DNA of 64,000 nt from Helichrysum umbraculigerum (GCA_949592205.1 CATIUR010000003.1:78892501-78956500), one strand, 5' to 3'; positions 32,376 through 44,883 are shown, counted from the stretch's first letter. Notes: generated by a model from the sequence alone, not told the origin. Made by a program: numbers and translations.

Positions 32376-33805
32376 ATGGGACAAGGAAAAGAGGTGATCA
32401 CGAAAAGCCCACCTAATGTTGAGATTCAGGTACGTATCTATGCATATTTAATAAAAATTAATTAAATGATAGATAGAAATATATCATTAATGAAGTTAAT
32501 TAAATTTGTGCATGCAGGAAAGAGGCGAGATATATTTCTTTTACAGACCTAAAGTTGACAGAGAAGAAGCACACAGCTCCGATGATGTGCAGCGTATGTA
32601 CATCGTTTTAAGACCCGAATCCGGTGAGAGACCCGTTGAAGTCAAGCAGAAGGAGGATGACAAGGATGAACCACCTGCTGAAGGTAGTCAAGGTGGCCAT
32701 GGTGCCCAGGTGATGAGTTACTAGCAGCGAATTCGAGTTTATTATGTAATTAATTACTATGTGTTGACTTGAGTGGTTAATTAATTAACATATTAATTAG
32801 GAGGTAAACATTGAGAAGCAACCGCTGCTGAGGTTCATCGTCATGGGTCGAAAAAGTCTACCGGATCCATCTAAAAAGAGCAGCAGACCCTATTGGGGTT
32901 TTGTAGAGTTGGTCACTACCGACATTCAAGATGTCAAGGATGCTTTGAAAGGAGGTATATATATATTTGTTGATGTTTCAGTTTTGATTCAGTAACAAAC
33001 TGTATATTTCGCATAATTTAATCGACTTTTATCACATTTAATACTTATTAGTGTGCCAAAAGTTCAACTTTGTAAATTTTAGGGCTTAGCATAATCGTAC
33101 TAATTGAATTTACAAGTATAAACAAGTAGGAAATAATAACTTGGATAGTACTCATTTAGAAATTTTGTAATACACAGTTATACTGAATTGTTAAGTGAGA
33201 CCATGCGCTTGTGGTATTCGATTATTTTTTGTAGTGACATATAAATTTGGTTATGTGTAGCGGAATATGATACGAAGACTAGAGGTCATAGACACAAGCC
33301 TCCAGCAAGACCATTAGGTGAAGGTGTCTATCGCATACTAAGGCACCACACCGGTGACGAAAAGGACAATAAGAAAAAGATGCACACCCATCTGATCTAC
33401 AAGCTAGAGTTCCCATCAGAACCAGAAGCAGAGAACCAACCACAAGAGGCACTAAACGTTGAAAAGGAGGCTTCATTCCTGATACAAATCAAAAATCCAG
33501 ACCAGAACCAACAAGGAAGAACAGAGTTTAGGGGACTTAAGAGAAAAAGGAGAGCAGCGTTTCCTGCACACCTGCAAGGACAATTTGGGAAACTTCGTTA
33601 CCATGCTGCAGATCCTCCTGACTATTTGAATTATGAAGGATGCGAGTTTTTGCTGATATCGGCATCTGATGACATACAAGAGGAGCTTGGTTTGGATTTG
33701 GAGATTGAACAAGCGCATGATGCTTCGTGCTCTGACCTTGTTAATACTTTTGGTGTTGGAGAAAGTGGATCTGCAGATGCGCTTCTCAGAGGTGTTTGGG
33801 TTTGA
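32376..33805 (+). CDS. Conserved plant protein of unknown function, four exons, 314 aa
   Basis: Exons 32376-32429, 32518-32709, 32801-32954 and 33261-33805 all have GT-AG borders and keep frame (phases 0, 0, 1), giving 945 nt including the TGA. The protein opens MGQGKEVITK. It contains GEIYFFYRPKV, DDVQRMYIVLRPESGERPVE, a low-complexity charged and Gly/His patch at the end of exon 2, EKQPLLRFIVMGRKSLPDP, PYWGFVELVTT, GEGVYRILRHHTGD, FLIQIKNPDQN, a basic patch LKRKRRAAF and YEGCEFLLISASDDIQEELG. I recognise this as a conserved single-gene-type plant family but know no biochemical role. I see no signal peptide, membrane segment or catalytic motif. It is undamaged and is probably the main living host gene in the window. 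Confidence 0.85.
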
Positions 33806-36217
33806 ACAAGCGTGTAGCTGAATATCTATTGAAAACCGTCAGCTAGACTGTATTAGTATAGTTTCCTTGGCTTTTGTATATTTTCATGTGTGCAGACGAT
33901 ACTTGGTAGCATCTGTATATTTGTAGGTGTGTGTATATATGCGTATGTAGTAAAACTGTTGTGTATATCATATCAGTAGGATCATGAACAATCGGTGAAG
34001 CTGTGCGCACACTCTACTGTTTTGCATATCTATAGTATTTGGCATAATTACCTGGTGATGGATAGTTGGTGATAAAACTTGTGTCCACCAATGGGGTTCG
34101 TGGCATCCGATTACCTGCAAACTTGTGACAGCATTTTTTGTCAACTCTGGGCACGGGTCAACTAGCACATTTTACATGTGGCAACTAAAAGCAGGTGTGG
34201 TAACTAAACGTGAACGTCAACATGTAACAATTAACCTGTCAACATGTAACAGTTAACCTGCGGGTGCATGTAAAGTTGCACATTTACGCATAATAATTAA
34301 CTCCGCGAGTGCAGGTATGCCCTATCCGTTCCACCCAGAATGGATATTGCATACATGTGAGCCTGATGGGTATATTCTTCACATGTATCAACACCCGCAG
34401 GTAAAAATTCATGGATTTACCCATCTACGACAGTCAGGTACTCAGATATCCATGGGTCGTAGTTTTATCTGCAGGGAACTGTTTATTCTCACATATTAAC
34501 ATCCTTAGCCAACGGTTTTACCTGCACTACTTCAAGAGAAAGAAGTCTCGATCTGGCTACAAGTTCGACTAGAGCGAGGGCCACATATTCATGGCAAAAG
34601 TTAAGATTAAGATAGGACAAACTCATTCATGACAGTTGAGATATAATAAAAACATGTGCCTTTCAAGTCTAATTCAATGATATATGTCTCTAGACAACCT
34701 AGAGCAGAATCATAAGACGTTGAATTAAACGGGTCAGGGACCATTGCGTACCATATCTTCTAAACCTCTTTCATCATTTCTTCAAGTGTCATAGTTACCC
34801 GACACTTCACCAAGGAAGACATTTGTCAGCACTGTGTTGGAATTCAAAGAATGCTTCAAGAGTTCCAAGCCCTACATCATTAAATGACCGTTTCAAATAC
34901 TCAGATGTGTTGAGTTAGGCGTAACGTTTTCACGGAGAATTGCACCCAAAAAGATGAAAAAATAAATCAATGCTTGCTATAAAAATGTGTCTAACTATGA
35001 GATGGAGACACATATAGCATTACTCTAAACAAACACACATTCTATAGCAAATGGATGAGTTTCAACTTCCAGTATGAGAAGATGAAAATTTTCTACAACA
35101 CAAGCTCTCTCTACAAACCCTACAAAACTATAAGCTTACATGCCAATTGCCAGCATTGATGACCAAAGATTTTGTTAAAGAAAACAAATGAAATATTTAA
35201 AATATTGTCTTCAACAGACCATTAGAAGGCAATATAAGCAGAAATGTTTTGATACACAGGTCTTTAAAATAAATCTGCGTAGGGGTGTTCAATTGGGCAG
35301 TTTCTTGGTTATTTGGTACGGGTTACACGGTTTTGGCTTACTTCTAATTTAATCCATCCAATACTAACTGAAATTTTGGTCACCCAATCCAAGTACCCAA
35401 ATGAGCCGATAAGGGATTGGCTTAGTTGGTCATAATTTACACAAACTAAGAAGATTTTAACGTTGGATATAGTTTATTTGGATGATTAAATTGCATAAAC
35501 AACAATTTAAACCGGGTTAGTCATTCACGTTAATTTCATTATAAACAGGGTATGCATTAATTAATGTAGATAGGATATCAAAAAAATGCAATACAAATAA
35601 CCTGAGTAACAAATAGAGCAACTAGATTATTGGATCAATCCAAATAATGTGTATCTAATTCATTTCAGGAAAATTACATTCATTCCCTCCTAAACCATCA
35701 ATATCTCATATTTCCCCAAACGCGCATTAGAATCATTGTACCTAATGCGTTGAAAACTTATATTTTGAGGTGAGTACGACTTGGTTAGTGTTGGAACTAT
35801 TGAAACTAATAAACTAAACCAGAACCAGATTGGAGTTTAAATGTACACGCACTGAGAAGCAATGTTAACCTTTCGAGTTTAGCGACTTCTTATCAATGAG
35901 AAGTCGTGTCATACTTGTTCATCTACGTTAGTGCCATTAATTTGATTACTTGATTAGATATGATTCATTCATAGGTCTAAAAATCAAGCCAACAATATGA
36001 CAATGACAATGACAATGACATATTGTAAAATTTGTAGAAAAACACAGAAATATGAAATGCTTTAGTCATTTGTTATAATAAACAGAATAAAATTAGATCA
36101 TATGAAATTGCCCCATGAGAGATGACAGCTTCACATAACAAGGGTATGAAACTAAATCTACATATAATAAGGTATTTGCAGACATTGAATGAAATATATG
36201 TAGTTAAAAAGAATTAC
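33806..36217. other. Intergenic DNA with minor repeats
   Basis: No gene was recognised. Small items: two near-copies of GTCAACATGTAACA at about 34216-34258; TAGGGGTGTTCAATTGGG at 35280, resembling the terminus of the element at 37646 but with no partner found; and a short (TGACAA) run at about 35998-36025. I looked here for the second exon expected of the DUF674 gene and did not find it. Confidence 0.5.
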
Positions 36218-36844
36218 CTCTTCCATGCCAATATGAACAACTTTCTCCTCTAACACACCCAAATCCTTAATATTAAACTTGTTGAGCAAAGTAACACTAG
36301 AGATAGTAGACATCGGAGACACAAGAAGATCATCCATCACCATATACGTCACCAATCCTTTCACAAACCCTGATCCTTCTTTGGATTTCACAACATAACA
36401 CGTGTCAACGACGGCAGTCATCGTGCAGCGACAATACGGACAAGAACGACTATCAGGAGCATACAAACCACTTGCGCAAGTCACAGTCTGACACTTGTAC
36501 AATGTCATCGTTGAAGGAGTTTTGGCAGGCACTGGCGATGCTGACGTGGACGATTCTTCAACAATGGGCAGAAGAGGGAGTTGAGGAGATGATTTGGGGT
36601 TTAAGAGGGTATCTTTTTGTTGGTCAGATTGTATGTAATCATCGTTGAGATCGGAGACACTTTTGTAGAGATTAGATAGTCCACCTGTTGCGTTTTTATC
36701 GACTAAGAGTTTCATGACTGTACCCAGGGGTAAAGTCAGGAGACTGAAAAGGAAGTCGATGAAATCCTTACCAGCTTCAGCAAACAATACTCGTTGTCCC
36801 TTTTTGTCGATTAGAAGTTTCAAACTTACCTTTGGAGGAGCCAT
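36218..36844 (-). CDS. DUF674 protein, first exon (possibly truncated gene)
   Basis: ATG at 36844 opens MAPPKVSLKLLIDKKGQRVLFAEAGKDF as two short runs typical of the plant DUF674 family (KVSLKLLIDKK, VLFAEAGKDFIDFLFSLL). The exon continues through LPLGTVMKLL, the NLYKSVSDLNDDYIQ stretch, a Ser/Pro linker and a Cys cluster (YKCQTVTC...CPYCRC) of a zinc-ribbon kind. A donor GAG|GTAATT falls at 36218/36217 after 209 codons; beyond it the frame is intron-like. The family has no known biochemical role. Members usually have a further exon, which I could not find downstream on this strand, so the gene may be truncated or have a long intron. Confidence 0.78.
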
Positions 36845-37364
36845 TCTATGAATATTATGAACCCTAGAGATGTACGATGTTAAAAAAGGGGGGAGGGGTC
36901 AATTGTGTGAATAGGAAACTAAAAGGCTAAAATTTAGTCTTGTGATAAAGTAGGGGTACCTATTACCTAATAAGTATTACAAATTAATATTCAATAAGAA
37001 TCACAGTCATCTTCTTCAATGAAAAAGCCCGACCATTTCACCTCCATTAAAATACAATTCAAAGCTTCAATTTGTGAGTTTCAATCGCAGGGGTCAAATG
37101 AATGTATTTCAATTTACAAGTTTCAATTGGGTGCCCAATTAGATTTGGGTTAGGGGGCCACTTTAAAATCACCTATAAATTAACATTGTTTGGACAAATT
37201 TCATGAGGGTCCTCGGCCCCCCATGGTTTATAGCTGAATCCGCCCCTGCAGTACACGTTCTCAATGCGTAACCTTGGTGGATTTATCAAAAAGTGTGATG
37301 AATATATCATCACCCTTTTGTAAACCACTCTTCTTTGACTATGCGGGTTTAATAAAGTAAAATG
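36845..37364. other. Intergenic DNA with a degenerate element end
   Basis: Probable promoter region of the DUF674 gene. GAATCCGCCCCTG near 37237-37249 resembles the CAGGGGCGGA-type hAT end, and CAGGGGTCAAATG near 37088 could be its partner, but no target duplication matches. Nothing else was recognised. Confidence 0.4.
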
Positions 37365-37613
37365 CAATGTTTTGAAAATTGTTTATTAATCGGACCGGGT
37401 CCCGATTTCGGTTGAATCGATCGGACCGCAGGTTTAAAACCGGTCAAAACCTATAAAAATTGAAAACCGGCCCAAAGCCGGTTCGGTTCCCGGTGAAAAC
37501 CGGAAAACTGATCGGTTCGTTGATTGGTCAAACTATGCCCAAAACCGATTTTGTACCGGTTGGAAATCCCTAAAATCTCGGTCGGACCGGTATAACCGGT
37601 TTTCAAAACAGTG
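37365..37613. mobile_element. hAT-type MITE, ACCGG-rich (249 bp)
   Basis: The termini CAATGTTTTGAAAA and TTTTCAAAACAGTG are inverted with one mismatch. A perfect 8-bp target duplication GTAAAATG lies at 37357-37364 and 37614-37621. The interior is dense in ACCGG/CCGGT words. It is non-coding. Confidence 0.9.
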
Positions 37614-37645
37614 GTAAAATGAATCTTTGTTATAACAATTATAAT

Positions 37646-38306
37646 TAGGGTGTTCATTTTCGGATATCCGAAGCTTCGGATATTTGAAACTTTGGATAGT
37701 AAATTTCACTATCTAAAACCCTATTCAAAATTTCAGATACTCGAACTTCGGATACCCGAAAATTCGGATACGGATATCGGGTTATCCAAATACCCGAATC
37801 AAGAAAGAAAGATATTATTTTTTATTTTTTAAAAATTCTACAATCAAGTATATCTACAATTATAAGTATTTAAATAATGAAGTTACCATTATATAAGTAT
37901 AAAAAATTTATATCTGAAAGAAATCTGATTTTTTTTATCGAAAATACTTAAAACATTTTCAAAATGTGTAATATCTTGGTCTTTAGAGATACAAACAAAG
38001 ATCATTTCACAAATCTTTCACTTAATAAATAAAATTATTATAAGGTTTAGATTATAATACTAAAATTTAACAAAATAATGAATATAAATCTAAAAATTAT
38101 ATATTAAAAATCTATTTTTCGGATCTTCGGATATCCAAATTACCCAAGATTTTGAAAACACTACCCAATACCCATACCCAAAACTTCATATATCCGCATT
38201 TCGGATACGCAAAAATTCGGATATTTAAATTTTCGGATAATTTTGGATCGGATAAATTGGATATTCGGATATCAGATTCGCGATACAGATATTTTGAACA
38301 CCCCTA
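37646..38306. mobile_element. hAT-type non-autonomous element rich in CGGATATCCG words (661 bp)
   Basis: The termini TAGGGTGTTCA and TGAACACCCCTA are inverted (one base lost on the left). A perfect 8-bp target duplication ATTATAAT lies at 37638-37645 and 38307-38314. About 150 bp at each end repeat (T)CGGATA and GGATATCC words, with an AT-rich centre. There is no ORF. Confidence 0.9.
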
Positions 38307-38314
38307 ATTATAAT

Positions 38315-39465
38315 GTCTCTGTAAGAGGGTATGAATTTTAATGATCGAATATTTCTATTTAGCATGTCACATTCTCTTTCTTAATATTTAAAAACTAAAT
38401 TTAGGTATCTTCTTCTCACATTTATTATTATATGTTTTTCACCTAAAATATATATATAGTATCAATATACATAATTTAACAGCGACTAATTCGTTCTTTT
38501 TTTAACAATTTTCAAATATTATTCCGTCGCATCGCGCGGATCAAATGCTAGTCTCTTTTGAATCATATCTATACACTATTATACAAGATTTAACATTTTT
38601 GGCTTAAACTCTTAATATAATAAGATGGGAAATTAATCCCATGCCCCTCAAATAGTTATTACACAAAAAACTAATCAATACCAACTATTTCACGGGTATA
38701 CAATATAGATACTTAAAAAAAAGGTATTAGGAAATAAGATATCGTGTGAATCGAGTCATCAAAGAAGTTTTTTTACGTTAATTGATATATGTAATTAATC
38801 CGCTTTTTTACGGGGGTTATTTACTAGTAAACTGATTGAGACAACAAATCAAAAACATATTTATAGCACAGAGACATCATGAAATATCACAATGTAATGG
38901 TCAAATATCACAATGTGATGGTCCCACTTCTCTTAAAGTGTGTATAAAATGAGTCTCACTCCTGGATCGATCATAGGACCTCACGGTTAAAAAAAAATCT
39001 AGATACTACTCAGCTACAATATTTAGTTTGTTCTCATACAGATTTAAATATATATATTCAGAATGAGGTTCAAATGAGAATGACAAAACTTGTGAGAATG
39101 GGAGAACCAATGAAAATGATCCATTTTCATTAGGGGTGGAGGGGCACTTTAGACATAATACATTTTAAATAATATAAATAAAAAATAGAAAAATAAAATA
39201 TAAAACAAATATTAATGCTTTATTATTATGGATATATACGTACGGATATACATACACGTACATACGTCATACGATCAATCGCAGAGATCTGTGAGAACTA
39301 ATCAAATCGATCTCAAAAGAACATCAAAATCATAGGTACGCTTACGTTAATTCGAATATATTTTCAATTACGTTTTAATTGTGATTCAATTAGGTTTTTA
39401 CTTGAGATTCGAACAGGAAATCGATCGTTTTTTTGTTTGTGAATGGAGGCGATTTCAACCTAAAT
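38315..39465. other. AT-rich intergenic DNA with a Helitron-like 3' end
   Basis: At 38524-38551, CCGTCGCATCGCGCGG, a short GC-rich hairpin-like stretch, is followed by TCAAATGCTAG and then T. This matches the hairpin-plus-CTAG ending of plant Helitrons, but no 5' TC end was assigned. Otherwise there are no genes. The last five bases TAAAT (39461-39465) should be the E4 target duplication. Confidence 0.4.
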
Positions 39466-40427
39466 TGTAACACCCGCCAAATTAGGACTAGTAATTAGTG
39501 CCTAATCATATGTTAATACATGTAATTAGTTCTGTGTTAGGCTAATTAATGTATCGAATTATATATATATTGTTGAATATATATACGAAAATGCGATTTG
39601 ATTAAATCGTACGCAATTTAAATCGAATGTATTTCGATTCAATTTAATACGGACGTTGGTGACCAATTTTATTAAATAACGCTTTTATGTCAAAAATATT
39701 ATTTTGATAATATTTTGTATTCAATCGTATCGTACAAACAGAACTTACACAATTTAAAATATTTAAAACGCGCAAACTAAATAAGCAAACTTACAATTTA
39801 TAACTCAAATATAAATTGATTCGTAAAAATATTTAAATAAAATATCGCGTAATAATTTGTATTTTAAAACTTACCAATTAATATGTAAAATAATTTTAAA
39901 ACGTTAAATGACGGAGAAAACGAACACCACGCGGGGCACGGAGACGGAGACCGAAAATGGGGGATTTAACCTCCCATTTTCTTTTCTTTCCTTTCATTTT
40001 TCTTGTCTCTCTCTCTCTCTTACTCTTTTTCTCTCATTTTCCAAAAACCACCACATTCACAAAATCGACAAATAACACCATTATACGCACTCGTATCATC
40101 AATATTTTTAGAGATTCACGACCACCTCGCGACGATCTACAACGCTATCTTTCCGGATTTTCATTTCGGCAATTTGTAAGTTTCCGACAAAATCCCGAAA
40201 TCTCTCGATTCTTAGTATTTTTCAATTGTAGTTGTTATTATCACTTGTATATGTCCATTACAATGTATAAAACACGATTTTATAGCCTGAAAATGAGTTT
40301 AAAACGGATTTTTGGCCGGAAAAACCTTGACAGCCGGACTTTCTGGGCTGATGTTCATCCATGCGACACAAGCCTTGTGTCGCATGTTGTGTCGTATTTT
40401 TGCATTTGTGTCGTATAAAAGCCCCTG
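39466..40427 (+). repeat. E4: 5' LTR, first part
   Basis: It opens TGTAACACCCGCCAAATTAG as in E2. A CT-rich leader-like block lies at 39970-40050. GTGTCG words begin near 40360. It is cut at 40427 by E5, whose target duplication CCCTG is 40423-40427 and 46056-46060. Confidence 0.92.
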
Positions 40428-40887
40428 TGATAGTCCCGAACTCGTGGGATCTGATCGGATCGTTTGATTGATTGCTATTGCGGAATGATAAACAATCAAT
40501 ATATGAATCACGAACACAAACGATTTCTATAAGCTTTTGTATATATTAACAATTGAGTATAAAGCTTTACAAACACAAACCACAAAAACGTTTTTCTCCT
40601 CTCTTACACACACACAAAACGGCTCTCTCTCTTTCTCTAGACGTCCCCCACTAATTCTGACGTTGTAACTCACTATTTATATCAACGATAATGGGCCCTG
40701 CGACGTTAGGCCCAACGTCGCAGGCCAGGCCCAATGCGACATAACCAATGTCGTAGGCCCAAATCTATGTATATTACATTTCGTTTACATACTCGAATAT
40801 ACACACTAAACACATCATACGTAGACTAATTGACTTTGACAATTACAATAGTTTGACCAACTGACTGACACACAAAATGCACCAACA
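40428..40887 (-). repeat. E5: 3' LTR
   Basis: 460 bp; on the minus strand it runs TGTTGGTGCATTTTG...GGGACTATCA. It contains a TATAAATA box (plus strand near 40676-40683). Immediately upstream of the box in element orientation is a cluster of ACGTCGCA/TGCGAC words (about 40697-40760). Confidence 0.93.
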
Positions 40888-40898
40888 AACTCCCCCTT
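40888..40898 (-). promoter_or_regulatory. E5: polypurine tract
   Basis: Minus strand AAGGGGGAGTT directly precedes the 3' LTR, which is the expected plus-strand primer position for a copia element. Confidence 0.8.
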
Positions 40899-42579
40899 GT
40901 CAGTAGCTTGGTCAAATAAGTCTTCAATTAGTCTTCATCAACAAACTCTTTCATGTCTTTGACAATCAGAAACTCCCCCTTTGAGATAGCATGGTCTTCA
41001 AAGAAATCTTGGTGTCCAAATTCATGTGACTGACACAAATTTATCATACAATAAGATCTTCAAACTCAGTGACCATCTCTCAATCATCAGCAGCTTCTCC
41101 GATAGAATTATCTTCACAAACTTTGGAGAATAACCGACATCCTTTGCATCTTCAATATTTGACTTTAACAAGATATGTGATATTGAAGAAAATAACATAG
41201 AAATAAAATCTTTTTGTATTTTTCTTTATAAATGAAAAACAAAGAACGAAGATTAAAATAAATTGGGGATAAGATTGTTTTAAGTCTGCTTAGGGATCAT
41301 ATCAGGCCAACATGCAATTATTAGGAAATACTAAGTGTTATTTCGATCATCAGTATATTTGTCCACTTTAAATTTACTTGACATATATAAAGCACCTTTT
41401 ATAAAAATTAGTTCAAGACGATCATCGGTATTGTTTATCCACTTAAACATGTTACATCCGAGTCTGCGAGCTAACCTTTTATTATTAGTATGAATATTTC
41501 ACCGTGGTCCCCACCATAGACATACCCCTTTAGCCCAGACAAGAACATAGTTTCCATTTTTAGAAAGAATATAAGAGAATCAATTTTAAGAATCAAGCCA
41601 GCGGTGACAGGTCTGTACTTGTGTACAACAGAGCAACATACACTTGATTCAGGTTTAAGCAAAACCGATCGTAGTCAAACCAAACTTGATTTATTCAATT
41701 GGCGACCTTGACCAGTATCTTAAATATAAGACTTTGCAAGTACATTGACTCACGTTTGCTTAGTTTTGAGAGTAAGCTGAATTGAGACCAGGTCTGCACT
41801 TACGTACAACAGAGGAAACAATCAGCTAACTCCCCCAAGAGATCTCAGATATTCAATCCAAAATTAGAAGTATGTCAAGCTACGCTAAGGAATTAAGACT
41901 TAGTGTCGTACATCACAAGGTGTTTACCACAAGATCATAGACACGTATTTGAATTACTTCTTAATAACCCATAGACCGGTATGTATCATGCCTACCAATA
42001 CATCATATGATGAAGATAATTTTCATAAAAACTGTATTAAGTATGCTAGATAAACCTACTGATACATCAAGGATAAACCTTAAAACTTCCATTTTGTGCA
42101 TGTTCCCCGATGTACTATCATATCCCAAGTTGTTTTACAAACATACAATCCAACATCTTTTCAAGAATTAAGAATCTTGCTGTTCACATTTCTGAATTAA
42201 ATAATCAGAATTTTGAATATTCAGAATTACTCCCCCTGAACAGCAAATTCTTATATCCAATCCAAAAATACTCCCATTAAACATTAAACATATTTTTGTA
42301 TTTTTTTAATTGAATAAATTTCGCAACATTGTATTTCTTTGATACTAAAAAGTATAAAGAATGGCTATTGCATTGAGTAACAAATAAAAATAGATAATTA
42401 TCAAAATCACATATCAAGTCAAGTCAAATACCTTTTAGCACTTTTACCACCTCGAAACTTCAATGATCTCATCCAATCACAAATCATCATCACATTCTTC
42501 CAACAATATCCACATCCATGCAGTCACTAAAAATGTTAGCTTTCAATAACCTGACTGCACCACCACAAACAATTAAACA
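40899..42579 (-). other. E5: non-coding 3' region where pol would lie
   Basis: 1.7 kb, AT-rich, with no ORF or RT/integrase motif. CTCCCCCAAG and ACTCCCCCTGAAC words (near 41832 and 42230) are complements of further polypurine-like runs. Confidence 0.7.
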
Positions 42580-44883
42580 TTAGTACTTATGGGACACCAA
42601 AGCCTTGATAGACTTGGGTTGTCCATGGTCATCCATAATCATCACATCAATGAGTTTATGATATTTTAAAAACTCAGAAGATTTCATTGATGCGTTGTCT
42701 GTGGATTTGGGTTTCCAAACCTTTGTAGGTTCAGATGAGTTGTTTTCAACAATGTTGTGCTGTTGAACTTGAGGTTTACTAGGCACAACTTTGTTTACTC
42801 TAGCCACGGGTTTTGGAGAAGAGGATGCATATCTTGATATAGGCGAATACGAAGCACGCCTAGAAAACGATTTTGAATAAGAATTCCTAAAGGAGGAAGT
42901 TCTTGGCATCCCTCTACCAAACCTATCTAGGGATAATAACCGACAATCCCTAATTATATGTCCTTGTTGTCCACAATGGAAACAAGAACGTCGTTCAATG
43001 TACGACCTATTCCAATGATTACCCACAAAAGGTTGAGGTGGAGAATGAACTGTAGGAAGCTTAGAAGATGAGGCATTTACAGGACGTGAACACTTATGTG
43101 TACACGTTGATGTAGAAGCCTCAGAAGTTGAACAAGTTGATGTTGAAGGTTGTTCACTTTTGGATTTTATATTTGAATCCTTCATTTGATGTTGAACCCT
43201 TTTGGATTCATTTTCAACCTTGGTTTTACCCTTTGTATTTGAAACCTTTACAGTTTCATTGGTAAGTATATGATTTTCTGGCTTTACATTAACTTTTTCA
43301 ACTTTGATTTCAGCCTCTTCCGGTAGATCCTCTATCTCAACACCCTCCTCTACACTAACTGGAGGTGTACTATCAGACTTAACAAAAGTAGGCAAGGGAT
43401 ACTCTGTCCGTCTAGTTTTCTCCTTTGCCTGCCTTTTGGGATTGGATGTAGCTTCTTTAGACTTTGTAGCTGGCCATGATGAGTAGTCAGCCACAAGTTC
43501 TTCGGTGCCTTCCTTAACAGGCCGAGGATAGTGATTAGTAGGAGGTGGAACTGAGTTATACCCTATTCCAGCCTTACTACTTGTATTTGTCCTCTGCTTG
43601 TCAACAATTTCATCGAAGATTTTATGAGAGTTTGAGAAACTTGTGATTCCTTTTTTAAAAGAGTCAGACTCAGACTTTAGCTCAGAAAGTTCTTTATTTA
43701 ACAACTCAATTTCTGTTAAATAGCTGTTAATGGCATCTTGTTGACTGAAAACTTTAGCTTTATATTTCTCAGTGTCAAACTTATGAGCCTCAACTTCCTT
43801 TTCATAAAGTATTTCATTAGCTTTTAGAAACTTATTTGACTCAGTGAGTTTCTCAACCTTTTCTCTCAAGTCTACATAGTCTATTTGAAAACATTTTAAA
43901 GAAGCTTCCAATTTAATACAGGATATGCAAGTAAAAGGTTTTTCAGATTCTGTTTCTACCTCATGTATCTTTGCCAAGAGCGCACTGTGTTGAACCTCTC
44001 CTTGAAGTGCACTAAAATCAAACACTCCTTGAGAATACACCGTCATAGCCTGTGATGTTGTGTTTTTCTCTGGAGTCGTTGGAGCTGTAGGAGTAGTGAA
44101 TCCAGATGAAGGATATTTTACTTTCTCACACTCCTTAGCAAAGTGCCCATGAATCTGACAGTTCTTGCATTTCACTTTGCTTTTATTAAAACTAAGACCT
44201 GTATCACCATCGTCATCCAGGTCTTTTCTGCCCGTTCTCTGAAGAAATTTCTTTGTCCTTTGGGTTATCATGGCCATGCTCCATTTGATGTCCATATACT
44301 CCAAATCATCAGAATCGATCTGTTCAAAGTCTTCCTCGGTGAGCTGCAAAGTACTAGCCTTCTTGGAAAGAAAATTCTCATAAGAATTGAGGAAAGCTGT
44401 AAAGATTTTAGCATGTTCCTCAGTAGACTTTGAAGGAGCGGTATGAGAAGTATAGGAAGTGCCAGTAGAAGTAGATGCAACTGAGTTGGAAGTTGATCTG
44501 GAAGTATCATTTAGACTAGGAATTTGAATATTAGCCTCTGACTTCTTTTCCTTTTGATCGTAAGCCGCTATAAGAGCATCCCATAAACTTATAGAAGTTG
44601 CTTGATTTTTAAATTCATCAATCACAACTTCTGGCAAACACTTGGTAATCATCTCATATGCTCTATTGTCTTTATCAAACGCTGCTCGTTCCTTGACTGA
44701 CATTTGTGCTCTTGACTTAAGCACCCCATCGAGTCTTGGTTGCTCATATCGATCAATGGTGTTAAACCAATTCCACATATTTGGATCTTTGTGTTCAATG
44801 AAATTGCATAACTTAATCTTCCAACTCGCAAAATCACTATAGAACAAAGATGTAGAAGGAAGCTTTTTCGCACCAAAAGCCAT
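42580..44883 (-). CDS. E5: intact copia-type Gag, 767 aa, two zinc knuckles
   Basis: ATG at 44883 opens MAFGAKKLPSTSLFYSDF. Residues about 10-130 form a copia UBN2-type Gag domain (W.IKL..FIEH, LWDALIAAYDQ). Knuckle 1, CKNCQIHGHFAKEC, is near 239-252. A long heptad-rich region (about 310-430) predicts a coiled coil, followed by a GIGYNSVPPP segment and a basic, Ser/Thr-rich linker. Knuckle 2, CFHCGQQGHIIRDC, is near 633-646, and the protein ends PKSIKALVSHKY. This layout matches the Gag of a copia group common in Asteraceae, where protease and integrase would follow. Here the ORF stops instead. It has no internal stop. Likely role: forming particles that package the element's RNA while enzymes come from other copia elements. 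Confidence 0.92.
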   Translation of the reverse strand: MAFGAKKLPSTSLFYSDFASWKIKLCNFIEHKDPNMWNWFNTIDRYEQPRLDGVLKSRAQMSVKERAAFDKDNRAYEMITKCLPEVVIDEFKNQATSISLWDALIAAYDQKEKKSEANIQIPSLNDTSRSTSNSVASTSTGTSYTSHTAPSKSTEEHAKIFTAFLNSYENFLSKKASTLQLTEEDFEQIDSDDLEYMDIKWSMAMITQRTKKFLQRTGRKDLDDDGDTGLSFNKSKVKCKNCQIHGHFAKECEKVKYPSSGFTTPTAPTTPEKNTTSQAMTVYSQGVFDFSALQGEVQHSALLAKIHEVETESEKPFTCISCIKLEASLKCFQIDYVDLREKVEKLTESNKFLKANEILYEKEVEAHKFDTEKYKAKVFSQQDAINSYLTEIELLNKELSELKSESDSFKKGITSFSNSHKIFDEIVDKQRTNTSSKAGIGYNSVPPPTNHYPRPVKEGTEELVADYSSWPATKSKEATSNPKRQAKEKTRRTEYPLPTFVKSDSTPPVSVEEGVEIEDLPEEAEIKVEKVNVKPENHILTNETVKVSNTKGKTKVENESKRVQHQMKDSNIKSKSEQPSTSTCSTSEASTSTCTHKCSRPVNASSSKLPTVHSPPQPFVGNHWNRSYIERRSCFHCGQQGHIIRDCRLLSLDRFGRGMPRTSSFRNSYSKSFSRRASYSPISRYASSSPKPVARVNKVVPSKPQVQQHNIVENNSSEPTKVWKPKSTDNASMKSSEFLKYHKLIDVMIMDDHGQPKSIKALVSHKY

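Noticed and set aside
35280..35700. A second hAT-type element starting TAGGGGTGTTCAA
   Set aside because: Only one terminus was found; no matching inverted end and no 8-bp duplication.
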